The notes under the pieces were generated by a model. It was not told the DNA's origin. It was given only the letters and a program-made list of their open reading frames with translations, and did no database searches. 64,000 bases of DNA from Acidovorax sp. T1 (GTDB lineage: Bacteria; Pseudomonadota; Gammaproteobacteria; Burkholderiales; Burkholderiaceae_C): contig NZ_CP021648.1 of NCBI RefSeq assembly GCF_002176815.1, forward strand, positions 3,604,001 through 3,668,000, read 5' to 3'. Each line of letters starts with the position of its first letter. Position 1 is the stretch's first letter. A program made the position numbers and the translations under genes. Below, piece after piece: positions 42,317 through 53,173 of the stretch.

Positions 42317-42558
42317 GTTGGGTACGCCTTGCCGTCGCCAAGATGCTTGGGCTTGAGCATCGGCGTCTCGTGGGCGTGCAGCACCACGTGGCGACGCAGT
42401 TCGTCATCCAGCGCCTTTACCATCGGCTGCAGTTGCGCGCCGCACGCACCGACCCACTGTGCCAGCGTCGAGCGGGCAACAGTAAGTCTGATGCTCTTTG
42501 CGCATTCAGATGAATGCATTACGCCCATACGAAATCCGAAATCAGCTCGGCCGCGCAC
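42313..42558 (-). mobile_element. IS66-family transposase remnant
   Basis: About 81 residues include STLAQWVGACGAQLQPMVKAL and VLHAHETPML, which match the central part of IS66 TnpC transposases (usual text: S-x-LA-WVG ... LHADETP). The catalytic Asp of HADETP is replaced by His, and the rest of the transposase and both ends are missing. It is a dead fragment that marks a past insertion at the border between the transfer genes and the metabolic cargo. Confidence 0.75.
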
Positions 42559-42574
42559 AGCAGATGGCAGTTGT

Positions 42575-44515
42575 CTATGGCTGTAAATGCGCTTCCCGCA
42601 GAGCCATGTCCTCTCTCAGAATACGCTGGATCTCCAGTATCGCGGCCGCGCTCTGTTGCACGCTGTGCCCCGAAATAATGACTTTCTCGGACTGTGCGCC
42701 GGGAAGATGTGCGCTGCGATAAGGCACAAGACCGTCATCGGAATCATCGAGGGCCACTTCGGAATTGGCTTGGGCCACGATCGAGTGATAGCGCACCTGG
42801 GATGAGATGGGAAAGCCCGCCGCCGTACGCACGAACGGATCGTTTTCGTCGAGATTGTTCACGCTATTGGGAATGGCTGCCAGGCTTTCACGGCTGCTGG
42901 CGGCCGCATTGGGTGCCAGTGTATGGGCGAGTTCTTCGAGCACCGTAATGGGAAAGCGGATAAATCCCGCCATCCAGCGCCCCAGGCGTCCACCCGCGAC
43001 CGATGTGCCCCGATGAGGCGCCGCGATGAAGATGGCACTGCTGACATTCGGGAAGGGCTCGAAACGCAACATCGGATCTATGCGTTTGATCTGCTGCGGC
43101 GTCAGCCGACTGCGATCCGCAGCCAGCTGCACCAGCGACTGGTCGGTTGACGACACCATCAACCGCGCGATGACCCCGCCCATGCTATGCCCCACCAGTA
43201 CAAGGTCGGACGATGCCGGCGCCTGGCCGGAAGGATCGAAATGCGCCAGCGTATCCCCGAGCGCTCTGCGAATCATCGCGTGGTTCAATGCGATCGGCAT
43301 ATTGGTCGGGTAGTAGACCTGCCAGATTTGGTAATGCTGGCGCAGCGCCTCATCGCCCAAGATTTCGTTGGCGAGTTCCACCCAGGCTTCCGGGCTGCTG
43401 GCCAGTCCGTGCAGCATGACGATGATCCGCCTGTTCGGATCGTAGGGCTGCATCAAGTAGACGTGCGGGCGGTCGATGCCACCCTCGCGCCCGAGCAGGC
43501 TGCGCAGCGACTGGCGGTTGAAATTGGCACGGGCCAGCCATACGCCATAGCCGGCCGTGAAATTGGCCGCCAGCGGCACACGTTGGCCGCGCAGCATAAT
43601 GGCCGATTCCACATAGGGGTCATGCACCGTCAGACGGGCTGTACGAGCATGCAGCACGCTGTCCAAGTTGTCTCCGTCGGGATGCAGCAGAACCGTCATG
43701 GACGGCGCGGGCATCTCGCTCCAGGGCAGCGGTTGCTGATCATGTTTTGCCGCTGGGCGACCACCCCGAGTTGGGGCGGCGCTCAGGGACTCGTCCGGAA
43801 TGACCGCCACAAGCTCGGCGCCAAAGCCGTCGCGCCGGTAGAGGCTACGCAATCCACGGAAAGACAGGGACGAGGCTGGCAGGAGTTCGGCTGGCACCGC
43901 CGTACTGCCCGGTAAGCGCGCGCCGCGCATATCCAGCTTCAGTTCCCAGCCTGCAATGTTCCAACTGGTCTGGTCGGACAACTGCGTCGGCATTTGTTGC
44001 CGAACTTCGAACATGCCGGTGGCCGCATGCTCGACGGCATAGTTATACCAATCCCGCACTTGGGTCTGGCGATCCTCGAAGGCCCGCTCTCCCGGAGTAT
44101 GGTCACCAAGGAACAGATAAGCATAGGCATAGCGAATCGTCTCAAGCCAGGCGGCTTGCTGCGCTGAACCGGGCTTCATGGCCTGAGCCTGCGCCAGCCA
44201 TAGTTCGGACAGTGCAGCCAGGCGTCTATCCGTGGCAACCCCCGTCACGGTAGCCAAGGCCTCCGCGCACTCCGAGGAGATCGGCTTTGCGCATGCCTGC
44301 TCATCCAATGCCGCCACCCTGATGGTCTGGACAGTCGCATCGCTGAGCTTGCCACGTGTCAGGATGTCGCCGCGCTTGAGTTCGATGGCCTCCCTGGTAG
44401 GTAGCGTATGAACTTCAACCACTGGGCCGAACTCGCGCAGGATCGAGCAGCCCCCCAGCAGCAGCGGAGCAAGAGCGGCGCATGTAATGAGAAGGCAGGC
44501 CTGCGGGAACCTCAT
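42575..44515 (-). CDS. Alpha/beta-hydrolase lipoprotein
   Basis: 646 residues. The signal peptide ends in the lipobox LLGGCSIL (Cys about residue 23). The N-terminal part is a helical region of about 200 residues. The hydrolase core has IIVMLHGLASSPEAW and the nucleophile elbow LVGHSMGGVIARL (Ser near 442), then AAPHRGTSVAGG and a late GHSV His region. It is predicted to be a membrane-bound periplasmic esterase or lipase; the substrate is unknown. The gene overlaps the upstream DUF4105 gene by 4 bases and forms an operon with it and tetR. Confidence 0.87.
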   Translation of the reverse strand: MRFPQACLLITCAALAPLLLGGCSILREFGPVVEVHTLPTREAIELKRGDILTRGKLSDATVQTIRVAALDEQACAKPISSECAEALATVTGVATDRRLAALSELWLAQAQAMKPGSAQQAAWLETIRYAYAYLFLGDHTPGERAFEDRQTQVRDWYNYAVEHAATGMFEVRQQMPTQLSDQTSWNIAGWELKLDMRGARLPGSTAVPAELLPASSLSFRGLRSLYRRDGFGAELVAVIPDESLSAAPTRGGRPAAKHDQQPLPWSEMPAPSMTVLLHPDGDNLDSVLHARTARLTVHDPYVESAIMLRGQRVPLAANFTAGYGVWLARANFNRQSLRSLLGREGGIDRPHVYLMQPYDPNRRIIVMLHGLASSPEAWVELANEILGDEALRQHYQIWQVYYPTNMPIALNHAMIRRALGDTLAHFDPSGQAPASSDLVLVGHSMGGVIARLMVSSTDQSLVQLAADRSRLTPQQIKRIDPMLRFEPFPNVSSAIFIAAPHRGTSVAGGRLGRWMAGFIRFPITVLEELAHTLAPNAAASSRESLAAIPNSVNNLDENDPFVRTAAGFPISSQVRYHSIVAQANSEVALDDSDDGLVPYRSAHLPGAQSEKVIISGHSVQQSAAAILEIQRILREDMALREAHLQP

Positions 44516-45558
44516 GGATTCACCTCGTTGGCAGGGATGCCTGGCACACCTTGTCGAATCGACATCGAGAAGTCATCCTCTGACACATCGGAAGCAAGGG
44601 CACGTTCGTTGATATGCCCCAGTGCCTGCAATTCATCGTAACGATAGCCAGGCGTCAATCCATGCATGTCGTAGACGTACCGCGCAAAATATCCAGACAG
44701 CAGCAGGCGATAGTCCATTGGCAATGCGGGCGCAATGACCCGGGCCAGCTCGAATACGATGGTCGTGCAGTTACTGGTTAACGTGTTGTAAAAGCGCGGT
44801 TTCTGCCGCAGTTCATTGGCCGCGTTCAGAAACTCCAGAAACAACGCGCGGGCACTCGCCTGATTCATCTGCAAGCGATAGAGATAAACATCTTCGCCTC
44901 GCGCGTTGCTGCGCGTACGCACAATGTCTCGCTCATCGGCGGCTACCAGGATCTGCTCGAACTGACGGAAGAATCCTCCTACCGCCGAGAAGGACTCATG
45001 GCGTTCCTTGCGAATTTCCAGCGAGAACACCACGCGTTCACCGCCATCGAAGCCGAACGACACCAGGGTGTGGGCGATGTGCGGCCCCATCCAGTAGGAA
45101 AGCACCAAGTCGGCGCTGCGCAGACGATCCAGGTCGTATGTGCGGCTCTCCCACTGCGGGGTGTAGTCGGTTTCGCTGCGCCACTGGAAGTTGCGCACAT
45201 TATTCAGGTGAACATGGTTGCCGTCGATCCTGGCCTCCAGCAACTGGGCGACATCGTCAGCCCATACACGCTGGTGTGACGGCTGCAGCGTCCCCCACCA
45301 CATGAGCAGGGAGGCGGCTGCGATCACAAATGCGAATCCGGCGATGTTGCGATTGCGCCGCCCAAGCAAGCCCGCCCGCGACAAGACAACGGTCACACCC
45401 AACGTAGACCACATGGCAATGACGAACCATCGCACCACCGAAGGTCCCGGCATCTGATGCCACAGAGCCAGCGCACCCCACACAGTCAGCAGCAGTACCA
45501 CAAAGCCGATCGCCAAGCCTGCAAGGGCGCGCAGGACTATGTGCATCACTCCGCTCAT
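44512..45558 (-). CDS. DUF4105 (Lnb N-terminal periplasmic domain-like) membrane protein
   Basis: 348 residues. Three N-terminal hydrophobic segments (about 8-33, 42-60 and 70-90) are followed by a periplasmic domain with HLNNVRNFQWRSETDYTPQWESRTYDL and LTSNCTTIVFELAR (conserved Cys), the DUF4105 pattern. The domain has a papain-like fold and may act on lipids or proteins at the envelope. It is coupled by ATGA overlaps to tetR before it and to the hydrolase after it. Confidence 0.85.
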   Translation of the reverse strand: MSGVMHIVLRALAGLAIGFVVLLLTVWGALALWHQMPGPSVVRWFVIAMWSTLGVTVVLSRAGLLGRRNRNIAGFAFVIAAASLLMWWGTLQPSHQRVWADDVAQLLEARIDGNHVHLNNVRNFQWRSETDYTPQWESRTYDLDRLRSADLVLSYWMGPHIAHTLVSFGFDGGERVVFSLEIRKERHESFSAVGGFFRQFEQILVAADERDIVRTRSNARGEDVYLYRLQMNQASARALFLEFLNAANELRQKPRFYNTLTSNCTTIVFELARVIAPALPMDYRLLLSGYFARYVYDMHGLTPGYRYDELQALGHINERALASDVSEDDFSMSIRQGVPGIPANEVNP

Positions 45559-46193
45559 TGAGGCTGCAAAAGCTCAAGCAACAGTTGCCGGTGCGCATCC
45601 CGTAACTGCACCAGCGAGATGGAAGGACTGCCCTTGGACAGCATCGAGGAACTCAGCCACAGCACTGCGGGCGCGAGCGCCAACGGGAAGAAGTGTTCGG
45701 TCAAGACGCCTGGGCGAATGACGCCTCGGCGTATGTTGCGGTGGATGATGGTCTGCGCCCGCTCTTTCAGTCCGTGCGCAACTTCGTTGTGCCAACGCTG
45801 CACCAGCTCTGGTGTTCTGGCGCTTTCGGCCAGAAGCAGCCGGTAGATCGACATCGTGGCAGGGGAGCTGAAGGTCGCGTACAGGCGATCCAGGTAGACA
45901 TCTACCAGCTCTGGCAACGTCAGATCCTCATCCGGGAGCCAGCCCTGGAAATCACAAATCTGCTTCGTCGTACGTTCGAGCAAGGCGTGAAAAATTTCTT
46001 CCTTGCTTTTGAAGTGGGCATAGATGCCAGCCTTGGACAAGCCCGCGCATTCCGCCAGGCGCTCCATCGACACTGCGTTGTATGTCCGATCCGCGAATTC
46101 GACCAGGGCCGCGTCGAGTATTTCCTCTTTCCTGGCGGCAGAGGACAGGTAGCGGCGCTTGTTGTCTGGCGCGTCATCTTTCTTGGGTGGCAT
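45555..46193 (-). CDS. TetR/AcrR-family transcriptional regulator
   Basis: 212 residues. The N-terminal HTH is at about 25-65: ILDAALVEFADRTYNAVSMERLAECAGLSKAGIYAHFKSKEEIF, and the C-terminal ligand domain is typical of the family (DVYLDRLYATFSSP). It lies divergent from the exporter operon that starts at 46645 and is the first gene of the DUF4105-hydrolase operon, so it probably controls both. The ligand is unknown; lipids or envelope stress agents are reasonable guesses given the partners. Confidence 0.9.
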   Translation of the reverse strand: MPPKKDDAPDNKRRYLSSAARKEEILDAALVEFADRTYNAVSMERLAECAGLSKAGIYAHFKSKEEIFHALLERTTKQICDFQGWLPDEDLTLPELVDVYLDRLYATFSSPATMSIYRLLLAESARTPELVQRWHNEVAHGLKERAQTIIHRNIRRGVIRPGVLTEHFFPLALAPAVLWLSSSMLSKGSPSISLVQLRDAHRQLLLELLQPQ

Positions 46194-46644
46194 TCAAAGG
46201 CTCTGTTCAAAGATCTGAGGGGTGTTCCCATGGGCCTGTCACCGGCTCTACCAAGAATCAGGGCCTTCCTTGAACCCAAGCCGGCAGCTCGAATTGACCT
46301 GCGTCAATGACCGACGAGCCCGCTGATTGCGGTTCTTGGATTGTAACGTATAATTGAAAATAATCGTCCAGTCGTTTGTTTTCAGATTTCACAATGCAGA
46401 TCAACACAGGGCGCGAGTGAACCTGGCACATCGGGTTACGACACAGGAAGAGCGCCCTATCAACCAGCCGGGGAACACGGGGATGCACATATCAACAAGG
46501 AGATGAAGTGGGCTTGACAGCACTTGCAAGCAAGAAAGTAGGGCCTGCGGACACCAGCCACGAACCCCGCATTGCGCGGGTGGCAGCCATTCCCTCCTCT
46601 GCGACCAGACCCTCTTCAGCCCGATACCTGTACGGAACGTGACC
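46194..46644. promoter_or_regulatory. Divergent control region between tetR and the exporter operon
   Basis: This 450-base gap holds a plus-strand promoter candidate: TTGCGG at 46327-46332, a 16-base spacer and a perfect TATAAT at 46349-46354. The area around it (46341-46395) is clearly AT-rich, unlike the surroundings, and contains the likely tetR promoter in the opposite direction and probably the TetR site, though I could not define a clean palindrome. A leader of about 280 bases would precede the first gene. No small gene is evident. Confidence 0.5.
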
Positions 46645-48132
46645 ATGCTCCCAACTTCCCCGTTGTTTCCTGCGTTCAGATTGCGCGCTGCCTCGTTGGC
46701 CCTGAGCGCCGTCGTCTTGACCGGCTGCATGTCGCTCGCTCCGGCGCCAGACACCCCGCCATTGCCCGTGCCCGAAGCCTGGCCCGCGCATCTTGGATCA
46801 GGCACCGACGGCGCCCACGCGGGAGAGCTTGCCTGGCAGGCGTACTTCACCGACCCCCTGCTGCAACGCCTCATCGAGACCGCGCTGGAAAACAACCGCG
46901 ACCTGCGCGTGGCCGCGCTGCGCGTCGAGGAAGCCAGCGCCACATTCCGCATTCAGCGCTCGGATCGTTTTCCTGCCATGGGCGTGGGCGCCCAAGGTGG
47001 ACGCGCGCGCGTCCCTGGCGACCTGAACATGTCGGGCCGATCGCAGGTGGGCGGCGAGTACCGGGCCGAGGTGGGTTTGACCACCTGGGAACTGGATCTG
47101 TGGGGTCGGATCCGCAACCTGGAAGACGCCGCCCTGCAAACTTGGCTGGCTTCCGACGCGGCTCGCCAGGCCGTCCATTTGGCGCTGATCGCCCAGGTGG
47201 CAGACGGCTATCTTGGCCTGCGCGAGATCGACGAACGCGTGGCGATCGCACGGCAAACCGTGACCACCCGCGAGGAGTCCTATCGCATTTTCCGGCGCCG
47301 CGTCGAAGTCGGCTCGACCTCGAAGCTGGATCTCACACAGGTCCAGACCCTGCTGAACCAAGCTCAGGCGCTGCTGACGCAGCTTGAGCAAGCTCGCACC
47401 ACGCAACTGCACGCCCTGGCACTGCTGGTAGGCGCTGATCCCGGCCCGCTGCCCGCCAAGGCACCCTTCGATGAAACGACGGTTCTGGCTGAGCTGCGGG
47501 CCGGTCTGCCTTCGGAGCTGCTGGTCAGTCGCCCGGACATCATTTCCGCCGAACACCAATTGCGTGCCAGCAATGCCCACATCGGCGCGGCCCGCGCGGC
47601 GTTCTTGCCGCGCATTGCGCTGACCGGCAGCTTCGGCACGGCCAGCTCCGACTTGAATGGCTTGTTCGATTCCGGCAGTCGCGCCTGGACCTTCATGCCC
47701 ACCCTGTCGCTGCCCATCTTCGATGGCGGGCGCCGCCGCGCCAATCTGGAGCTGAGCGAAGTGCGCCGCGACATCGCCGTCGCCGGATACGAAAAAACCA
47801 TTCAATCGGCCTTCCGCGAGGTGGCCGATGCGCTGAGCGCAAAGCACTGGCTGGCTGAGCAGTTGACGATCCAGAGAGCCAACCTGGAAGCGCAAAGCGA
47901 ACGCGCACGCCTGGCCAAGTTGCGCTACGACAACGGCTCGGCCGCCTTCTTGGAAGTGCTGGATGCCCAACGCGATCTGCTGGGAGCCCAGCAACAACTG
48001 GTACAGGCGCGCCGCGCGCTGCTGTCCAGCCAAGTGGCGCTGTATGCCGCGCTCGGCGGCGGCACCCTCGCCGCAGCCGGCGAGGCACAGGGTGCGGCCT
48101 CGACTCCCGCTTCCACCCCATCAACCCGTTAA
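46645..48132 (+). CDS. NodT-family outer-membrane efflux lipoprotein
   Basis: 495 residues from the ATG at 46645 (GTG at 46639 also possible). A signal peptide with lipobox VVLTGCMS (Cys about residue 30) is followed by the two OEP repeats, including [22 protein letters not shown] and [16 protein letters not shown]. This is a TolC/OprM-like channel that completes the exporter encoded next. The HlyD gene follows 14 bases downstream. Confidence 0.9.
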   Translation: MLPTSPLFPAFRLRAASLALSAVVLTGCMSLAPAPDTPPLPVPEAWPAHLGSGTDGAHAGELAWQAYFTDPLLQRLIETALENNRDLRVAALRVEEASATFRIQRSDRFPAMGVGAQGGRARVPGDLNMSGRSQVGGEYRAEVGLTTWELDLWGRIRNLEDAALQTWLASDAARQAVHLALIAQVADGYLGLREIDERVAIARQTVTTREESYRIFRRRVEVGSTSKLDLTQVQTLLNQAQALLTQLEQARTTQLHALALLVGADPGPLPAKAPFDETTVLAELRAGLPSELLVSRPDIISAEHQLRASNAHIGAARAAFLPRIALTGSFGTASSDLNGLFDSGSRAWTFMPTLSLPIFDGGRRRANLELSEVRRDIAVAGYEKTIQSAFREVADALSAKHWLAEQLTIQRANLEAQSERARLAKLRYDNGSAAFLEVLDAQRDLLGAQQQLVQARRALLSSQVALYAALGGGTLAAAGEAQGAASTPASTPSTR

Positions 48133-48146
48133 GGCACGCCGAACCC

Positions 48147-49226
48147 ATGACTGTCTCCCCCTCTCTCAAGAAAAAACTCCTGGTCGCTTTCGCTGCAGCG
48201 GTTGTTGCCGCGCTGGCCTGGTGGAGCTGGACGAGGTTTACCGACAGCGGCCCGGGCGAAGGATTCGTCAACGGCAATGGCCGCATCGAAGCCACCGAGA
48301 TCGACGTGGCCACCAAGCTTCCCGGCCGCATCGAAGACATCCTGGTGCGTGAAGGCGATTTCGTCACAGCCGGCCAGCCACTGGCCAAGATGCGGCTGGA
48401 AACGCTGGAAGCGCAGCGCGACGAGGCCCTGGCCATGCGTCAGCAGGCTGAGCATTCGGTGACCGCGGCGCAGGCACAGGTGGCGCTGCGTGAAGCCGAC
48501 GTGACTGCCGCCTTGGCTCTGGTTGGTCAGCGCGAGTCGGAACTGGACGCCGCGCAACGGCGCCTGACACGCTCCAGCACGCTGTCGAGTGAGGGAGCCG
48601 CCTCGATCCAGGAACTGGACGATGACCGGGCGCGCGTACGGGGCGCCCAGGCGACCCTCGCGGCCAGCAAGGCACAGGCCGCCGCTGCCCGCGCCGCGGT
48701 CGAAGCCGCCAGGGCGCAGCTTGTCGGCGCGCAGTCCAGCGTGTCCGCCGCTACGGCCAGTATCAGCCGCATCGAAGCCGACATCCGCGACAGCGAACTG
48801 CGGTCTCCGCGCGACGGACGGGTTCAGGTGCGTGTCGCGCAACCCGGCGAGGTGCTTGGAGCGGGCGGACGTGTCTTGAACCTCCTTGATCTGTCGGACG
48901 TGTACATCACCTTCTTCCTGCCCGAAACCGTGGCCGGCCGCGTTGCGCTGGGTTCGGAGGTTCGCATCATTCTGGATGCCGCGCCCGAGTATGTGATTCC
49001 AGCCACCGTTTCCTTCGTCGCCAGCGCAGCGCAGTTCACCCCCAAGACGGTGGAAACCGCCAGTGAGCGACAAAAGCTGATGTTTCGCGTGCGCGCACAG
49101 ATCTCGCAGGAGCTGCTGCGTGAGCACCTGAACCAGGTCAAGACCGGTCTGCCCGGCGTAGCCTGGGTCAAGCTCGACGCCAAGGCCGAGTGGCCTCAGA
49201 ACCTCTCCGTTCGTGTGCCGGAGTAA
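48147..49226 (+). CDS. HlyD-family membrane-fusion protein of the ABC exporter (YhiI-like)
   Basis: 359 residues: one N-terminal transmembrane helix (about 10-28), a biotinyl-lipoyl-like part ([32 protein letters not shown]), a long coiled-coil hairpin (about 85-200) and a second beta domain with [20 protein letters not shown]. It links the inner-membrane ABC transporter to the NodT channel. The next start lies 4 bases after its stop. Confidence 0.9.
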   Translation: MTVSPSLKKKLLVAFAAAVVAALAWWSWTRFTDSGPGEGFVNGNGRIEATEIDVATKLPGRIEDILVREGDFVTAGQPLAKMRLETLEAQRDEALAMRQQAEHSVTAAQAQVALREADVTAALALVGQRESELDAAQRRLTRSSTLSSEGAASIQELDDDRARVRGAQATLAASKAQAAAARAAVEAARAQLVGAQSSVSAATASISRIEADIRDSELRSPRDGRVQVRVAQPGEVLGAGGRVLNLLDLSDVYITFFLPETVAGRVALGSEVRIILDAAPEYVIPATVSFVASAAQFTPKTVETASERQKLMFRVRAQISQELLREHLNQVKTGLPGVAWVKLDAKAEWPQNLSVRVPE

Positions 49227-49229
49227 GGT

Positions 49230-51992
49230 ATGAGCCACAGCGCGCAGCTCGCGACCGTTGCAAGTGTCCGCCAGGTAAGACTGCGCTACCGCGACGTCAT
49301 TGCCTTGGATGGCATTGACCTGGACATCCCCGCTGGACGGATGGTCGGTCTGATCGGCCCCGACGGCGTGGGTAAGTCCAGCCTGCTCTCGTTGCTGGCC
49401 GGTGTGCGCATCATCCAGGAAGGCACGGTCGAGGTGCTCGGTGGCGACATGGCCAGCAAGGCCCACCGCAAGCTGGTGTGCCCGCGCATCGCCTACATGC
49501 CGCAGGGGTTGGGCAAGAACCTGTATCCGACGCTCTCGGTCGAGGAGAATCTGCAATTCTTCGCGCGGCTGTTCGGCCATGACGCGCCCGAGCGCCGCCA
49601 GCGCATCGATGAGCTGACCCAGGCCACTGGCCTGTTCAAATTCCTGGAGCGCCCGGCAGGCAAGCTGTCCGGGGGCATGAAGCAAAAACTCGGCCTGTGC
49701 TGCGCGCTGATTCATGACCCGGATTTTCTGATTCTCGATGAGCCGACGACTGGCGTGGACCCGCTGGCGCGCGCGCAGTTCTGGGATCTGATTGAGCGTA
49801 TCCGCGCCGATCGCCCCGGCATGAGCGTGATTGTGGCCACGGCCTACATGGATGAGGCCCAGCGCTTCGACTGGCTGGCCGCCATCGACGACGGCAAGGT
49901 TCTCGCCACCGGCACGCCGAAGGAATTGCTGGCAAGAACAGGCAGCCCGAACCTGGAAGAGGCATTCATCCGCCTGCTCCCGGAAGAGAAAAAGCGCGGA
50001 CACCAAGCGGTAGTCATTCCCCCCTTGTCGGATGGCGGCGCGGACGATATCGCCATCGAGGCCGAGGGGCTGACCATGCGCTTTGGCGACTTCGTTGCCG
50101 TCGATAGCGTGTCCTTCCGCATCCGGCGCGGTGAAATCTTCGGCTTCCTCGGCTCCAACGGGTGCGGCAAGTCCACGACGATGAAGATGCTTACCGGCCT
50201 GTTGCCGGCGAGCGAGGGTCGGGCCTGGCTGTTCGGCCATGAAGTGAACCCGCATGATCTGGGCACCCGCCGCCGCGTCGGCTACATGTCCCAAGCGTTC
50301 TCGCTCTACAGCGAAATCACGGTACGCCAGAACCTGGAGTTGCACGCCAAGCTCTTCAGTGTGTCCCCGAACGATATTCCGGGCCGCGTGGACGAGATGG
50401 TGGAGCGCTTCGGGCTGGTGGACGTCATCGACAGCCTGCCGGCCAGTCTGCCGCTGGGCATACGCCAGCGCCTGTCGCTGGCCGTTGCCATGGTGCACAA
50501 GCCCGAGCTGCTGATTCTGGACGAGCCGACCTCCGGCGTCGACCCGGTGGCGCGTGATGCGTTCTGGCGGCTGCTTATTGAATTGTCGCGGCGCGACCGG
50601 GTGACGGTCTTCATTTCCACTCACTTTATGAACGAGGCCGAACGCTGCGACCGCATGTCGATGATGCATGCCGGCAAGGTGCTCGACAGCGACGTGCCCG
50701 CCAGGCTGGTCGAGAAACGCGGCGCCAAAACCCTTGAAGAGGCCTTCATCGGCTACCTCCTCGAAGCCGAGGGAGGCACAGCCGCCCCGCCCAGCCAGCC
50801 TGAGGCCGACAATCACGAGGAGCAGCCATCCGCGGTACCCGCTGAACACGGCGGGCACGGCTCTGGCGGTTTCAGTCTGCAGCGAATGTTCAGCTATCTG
50901 TGGCGCGAGACGCTGGAATTGCAGCGGGACCCGGTACGCGCCACGCTGGCGCTGGGCGGTTCGCTGCTGCTGATGTTCGTGATCGGCTTCGGCATCACCA
51001 TGGACGTCGAGGACCTGAGCTATGCGGTGCTCGATCGCGACCAGACCACGCTTAGCCAGAACTACACGCTGAACTTGGCCGGATCGCGCTACTTCACCGA
51101 GCACGCGCCGATCATCGACTACGAGGACCTCGACCGGCGTATGCGCAACGGCGAACTGTCGCTGGCCATTGAGATCCCCCCTGGCTTCTCTCGCGATGTG
51201 TTGCGAGGCCAGAACGTGCAGATAGGTGCCTGGATCGACGGCGCCATGCCGCAACGCGCGGAAACCGTCCAGGGCTACGTTCAGGGCATGCACCAGCACT
51301 GGCTGCTCGTACAGGCCAGCGAACGCAGCGGTGCCAGCGCCGCAGGAAATGCGAGCGTCGAGACACGCTTTCGCTACAACCCCGATGTCAAGAGCCTGCC
51401 GGCCATGGTGCCGGCGGTGATCCCTCTGCTGCTGCTCATGCTGCCGGCCATGCTGACCGCGCTGGCGGTGGTGCGCGAGAAGGAGACGGGCTCGATCACC
51501 AATCTCTACGTGACGCCGGTCACGCGCATCGAGTTCCTGCTTGGCAAGCAACTGCCCTATGTCGGTCTGGCCATGGTGAACTTCCTGCTGATGAGCCTGC
51601 TCGCGGTCACCGTCTTCGGTGTGCCGGTCACGGGCAGCTTCTTCACCCTGTCGCTGGCCGCGCTGATCTTCTCCTTCGCTGCGACCGGCATGGGGCTGCT
51701 GGCCTCGGCCGTCACGCGTAGCCAGATCGCGGCCATGTTCTTTGCCATGATCGGTACCCTGATCCCGGCCACCCAGTTCGCCGGCCTGATCGATCCAGTG
51801 TCCTCGCTCGAAGGCTCCAGCAAGTTCATCGGCGAGATCTACCCCGCCACGCACATGATCTCCATCAGCCGTGGCGTGTTCAACAAATCACTCGGCCTGG
51901 CCGACCTGACGGGGCCGCTGTGGTCGATGCTCATTTCGGTTCCGGTCATTCTCGGCGTGGCTGTTTTGCTACTCAAGAAGCAGGAGCGTTGA
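49230..51992 (+). CDS. ABC transporter with two ATPase domains fused to a permease (RbbA-like)
   Basis: 920 residues. The first ATPase domain (about 10-240) has [20 protein letters not shown] and [13 protein letters not shown]. The second (about 275-500) has [10 protein letters not shown] and [13 protein letters not shown] but a changed signature, [10 protein letters not shown] in place of LSGGQ. The C-terminal ABC2 membrane domain (about 550-920) has six hydrophobic segments. This fused layout is that of RbbA/YhiH, which works with a separate YhhJ-like permease, present as the next gene. The substrate is unknown. Confidence 0.9.
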   Translation: MSHSAQLATVASVRQVRLRYRDVIALDGIDLDIPAGRMVGLIGPDGVGKSSLLSLLAGVRIIQEGTVEVLGGDMASKAHRKLVCPRIAYMPQGLGKNLYPTLSVEENLQFFARLFGHDAPERRQRIDELTQATGLFKFLERPAGKLSGGMKQKLGLCCALIHDPDFLILDEPTTGVDPLARAQFWDLIERIRADRPGMSVIVATAYMDEAQRFDWLAAIDDGKVLATGTPKELLARTGSPNLEEAFIRLLPEEKKRGHQAVVIPPLSDGGADDIAIEAEGLTMRFGDFVAVDSVSFRIRRGEIFGFLGSNGCGKSTTMKMLTGLLPASEGRAWLFGHEVNPHDLGTRRRVGYMSQAFSLYSEITVRQNLELHAKLFSVSPNDIPGRVDEMVERFGLVDVIDSLPASLPLGIRQRLSLAVAMVHKPELLILDEPTSGVDPVARDAFWRLLIELSRRDRVTVFISTHFMNEAERCDRMSMMHAGKVLDSDVPARLVEKRGAKTLEEAFIGYLLEAEGGTAAPPSQPEADNHEEQPSAVPAEHGGHGSGGFSLQRMFSYLWRETLELQRDPVRATLALGGSLLLMFVIGFGITMDVEDLSYAVLDRDQTTLSQNYTLNLAGSRYFTEHAPIIDYEDLDRRMRNGELSLAIEIPPGFSRDVLRGQNVQIGAWIDGAMPQRAETVQGYVQGMHQHWLLVQASERSGASAAGNASVETRFRYNPDVKSLPAMVPAVIPLLLLMLPAMLTALAVVREKETGSITNLYVTPVTRIEFLLGKQLPYVGLAMVNFLLMSLLAVTVFGVPVTGSFFTLSLAALIFSFAATGMGLLASAVTRSQIAAMFFAMIGTLIPATQFAGLIDPVSSLEGSSKFIGEIYPATHMISISRGVFNKSLGLADLTGPLWSMLISVPVILGVAVLLLKKQER

Positions 51993-51993
51993 G

Positions 51994-53124
51994 ATGCGCA
52001 GAAGAAACCTGGCCAACATCTACGACCTTGGTGTCAAGGAGCTGTGGAGTCTTTGGCGCGATCCGATGATGCTTGTGCTCATCGTCTATGTGTTCACCGC
52101 GTCGGTCTACACCTCGGCCACGTCCATGCCGGAGACGCTGCACAACGCCCCCATCGCCATCGTCGACGAAGACAATTCGGCGCTCTCCCAGCGGATTGCC
52201 TCGGCGTTCTACCCGCCGCAGTTCACGCCACCGGCCATGATCGACTATGGAAGGGTGGATCCGGGCATGGATGCCGGGCAGTACACCTTTGCCCTGGTCA
52301 TTCCGCCCAACTTCCAGCGCGACGTGCTGGCCCGGCGCTCGCCTGCGTTGCAGCTCAACGTTGACGCTACCCGCATGAGCCAGGCATTCACGGGCAGCGG
52401 CTACATTCAGCAGATCGCCATCGGCGAGGTCAATGAGTTCGTCAAGCGCTATCGCGGGGCTGAGCCACTGCCTGTGGATCTCGCATTGCGTGCGCGTTTC
52501 AATCCATCGCTAGACAAGGCCTGGTTCGGCTCGGTGGTTCAGATCATCAACCACATCACGCTGCTGTCCATCATCCTGACTGGCGCGGCGCTGATCCGGG
52601 AGCGCGAGCACGGCACCATCGAGCACCTGCTGGTGATGCCGGTCACGCCCGCGCAGATCATGCTTTCCAAGATCTGGTCGATGGCCCTGGTCGTGCTGAT
52701 CGCCTCCTTTCTGTCGCTCAATCTCATGGTGCGCGGCGTCCTGGGCGTGCCCATCGAGGGCTCCATTGCGCTGTTCTTCGCCGGCGCGGCGCTCAGTCTG
52801 TTCGCCACCACCTCGATGGGCATCTTCATCGCCACCCTGGCGCGCAACATGCCGCAGTTCGGCATGTTGATGATGCTTACCATCATGCCGCTGCAGATGC
52901 TGTCGGGTGGCACCACGCCGCGCGAAAGCATGCCCGAGATCGTGCAGAACATCATGCTGATCGCGCCCACCACGCATTTCGTGGAACTGAGTCAGGCCAT
53001 CCTTTACCGGGGCGCGGGCCTGGAGACGGTATGGCAGCCCTTCCTGGCGCTGGCCCTGATCGGAACGGTGCTGTTTTTCCTGTCGTTAGCACGCTTTCGC
53101 AAAACCATCGGCCAGATGGCCTGA
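51994..53124 (+). CDS. ABC2-type permease (YhhJ-like)
   Basis: 376 residues starting 1 base after the previous stop. One N-terminal membrane helix, a large periplasmic loop (about 50-180) and five helices near the C-terminus. The conserved EREHGTIEHLLVMPVTPAQIMLSKI motif precedes the helix bundle. It pairs with the fused RbbA-like protein as the second half of the transporter. It is followed after 49 bases by the phasin gene on the same strand, so export and PHB genes may share a transcript. Confidence 0.9.
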   Translation: MRRRNLANIYDLGVKELWSLWRDPMMLVLIVYVFTASVYTSATSMPETLHNAPIAIVDEDNSALSQRIASAFYPPQFTPPAMIDYGRVDPGMDAGQYTFALVIPPNFQRDVLARRSPALQLNVDATRMSQAFTGSGYIQQIAIGEVNEFVKRYRGAEPLPVDLALRARFNPSLDKAWFGSVVQIINHITLLSIILTGAALIREREHGTIEHLLVMPVTPAQIMLSKIWSMALVVLIASFLSLNLMVRGVLGVPIEGSIALFFAGAALSLFATTSMGIFIATLARNMPQFGMLMMLTIMPLQMLSGGTTPRESMPEIVQNIMLIAPTTHFVELSQAILYRGAGLETVWQPFLALALIGTVLFFLSLARFRKTIGQMA

Positions 53125-53173
53125 TCGTTTTACCGCCCGAGTGGGCATTTCAACCCAAGCAAGGAGTTTGACC

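Noticed and set aside
42313..42558. Functional IS66 element
   Set aside because: Only about 80 residues of TnpC remain, the catalytic Asp of HADETP is lost, and no terminal inverted repeats or accompanying genes are seen.
48129..51854. Minus-strand open frame of 1241 codons opposite the RbbA-like gene
   Set aside because: It is a shadow of the high-GC codon use of hlyD and the ABC transporter. The translation is rich in His, Arg, Gln and Gly without known motifs, and both plus-strand genes have full domain sets.
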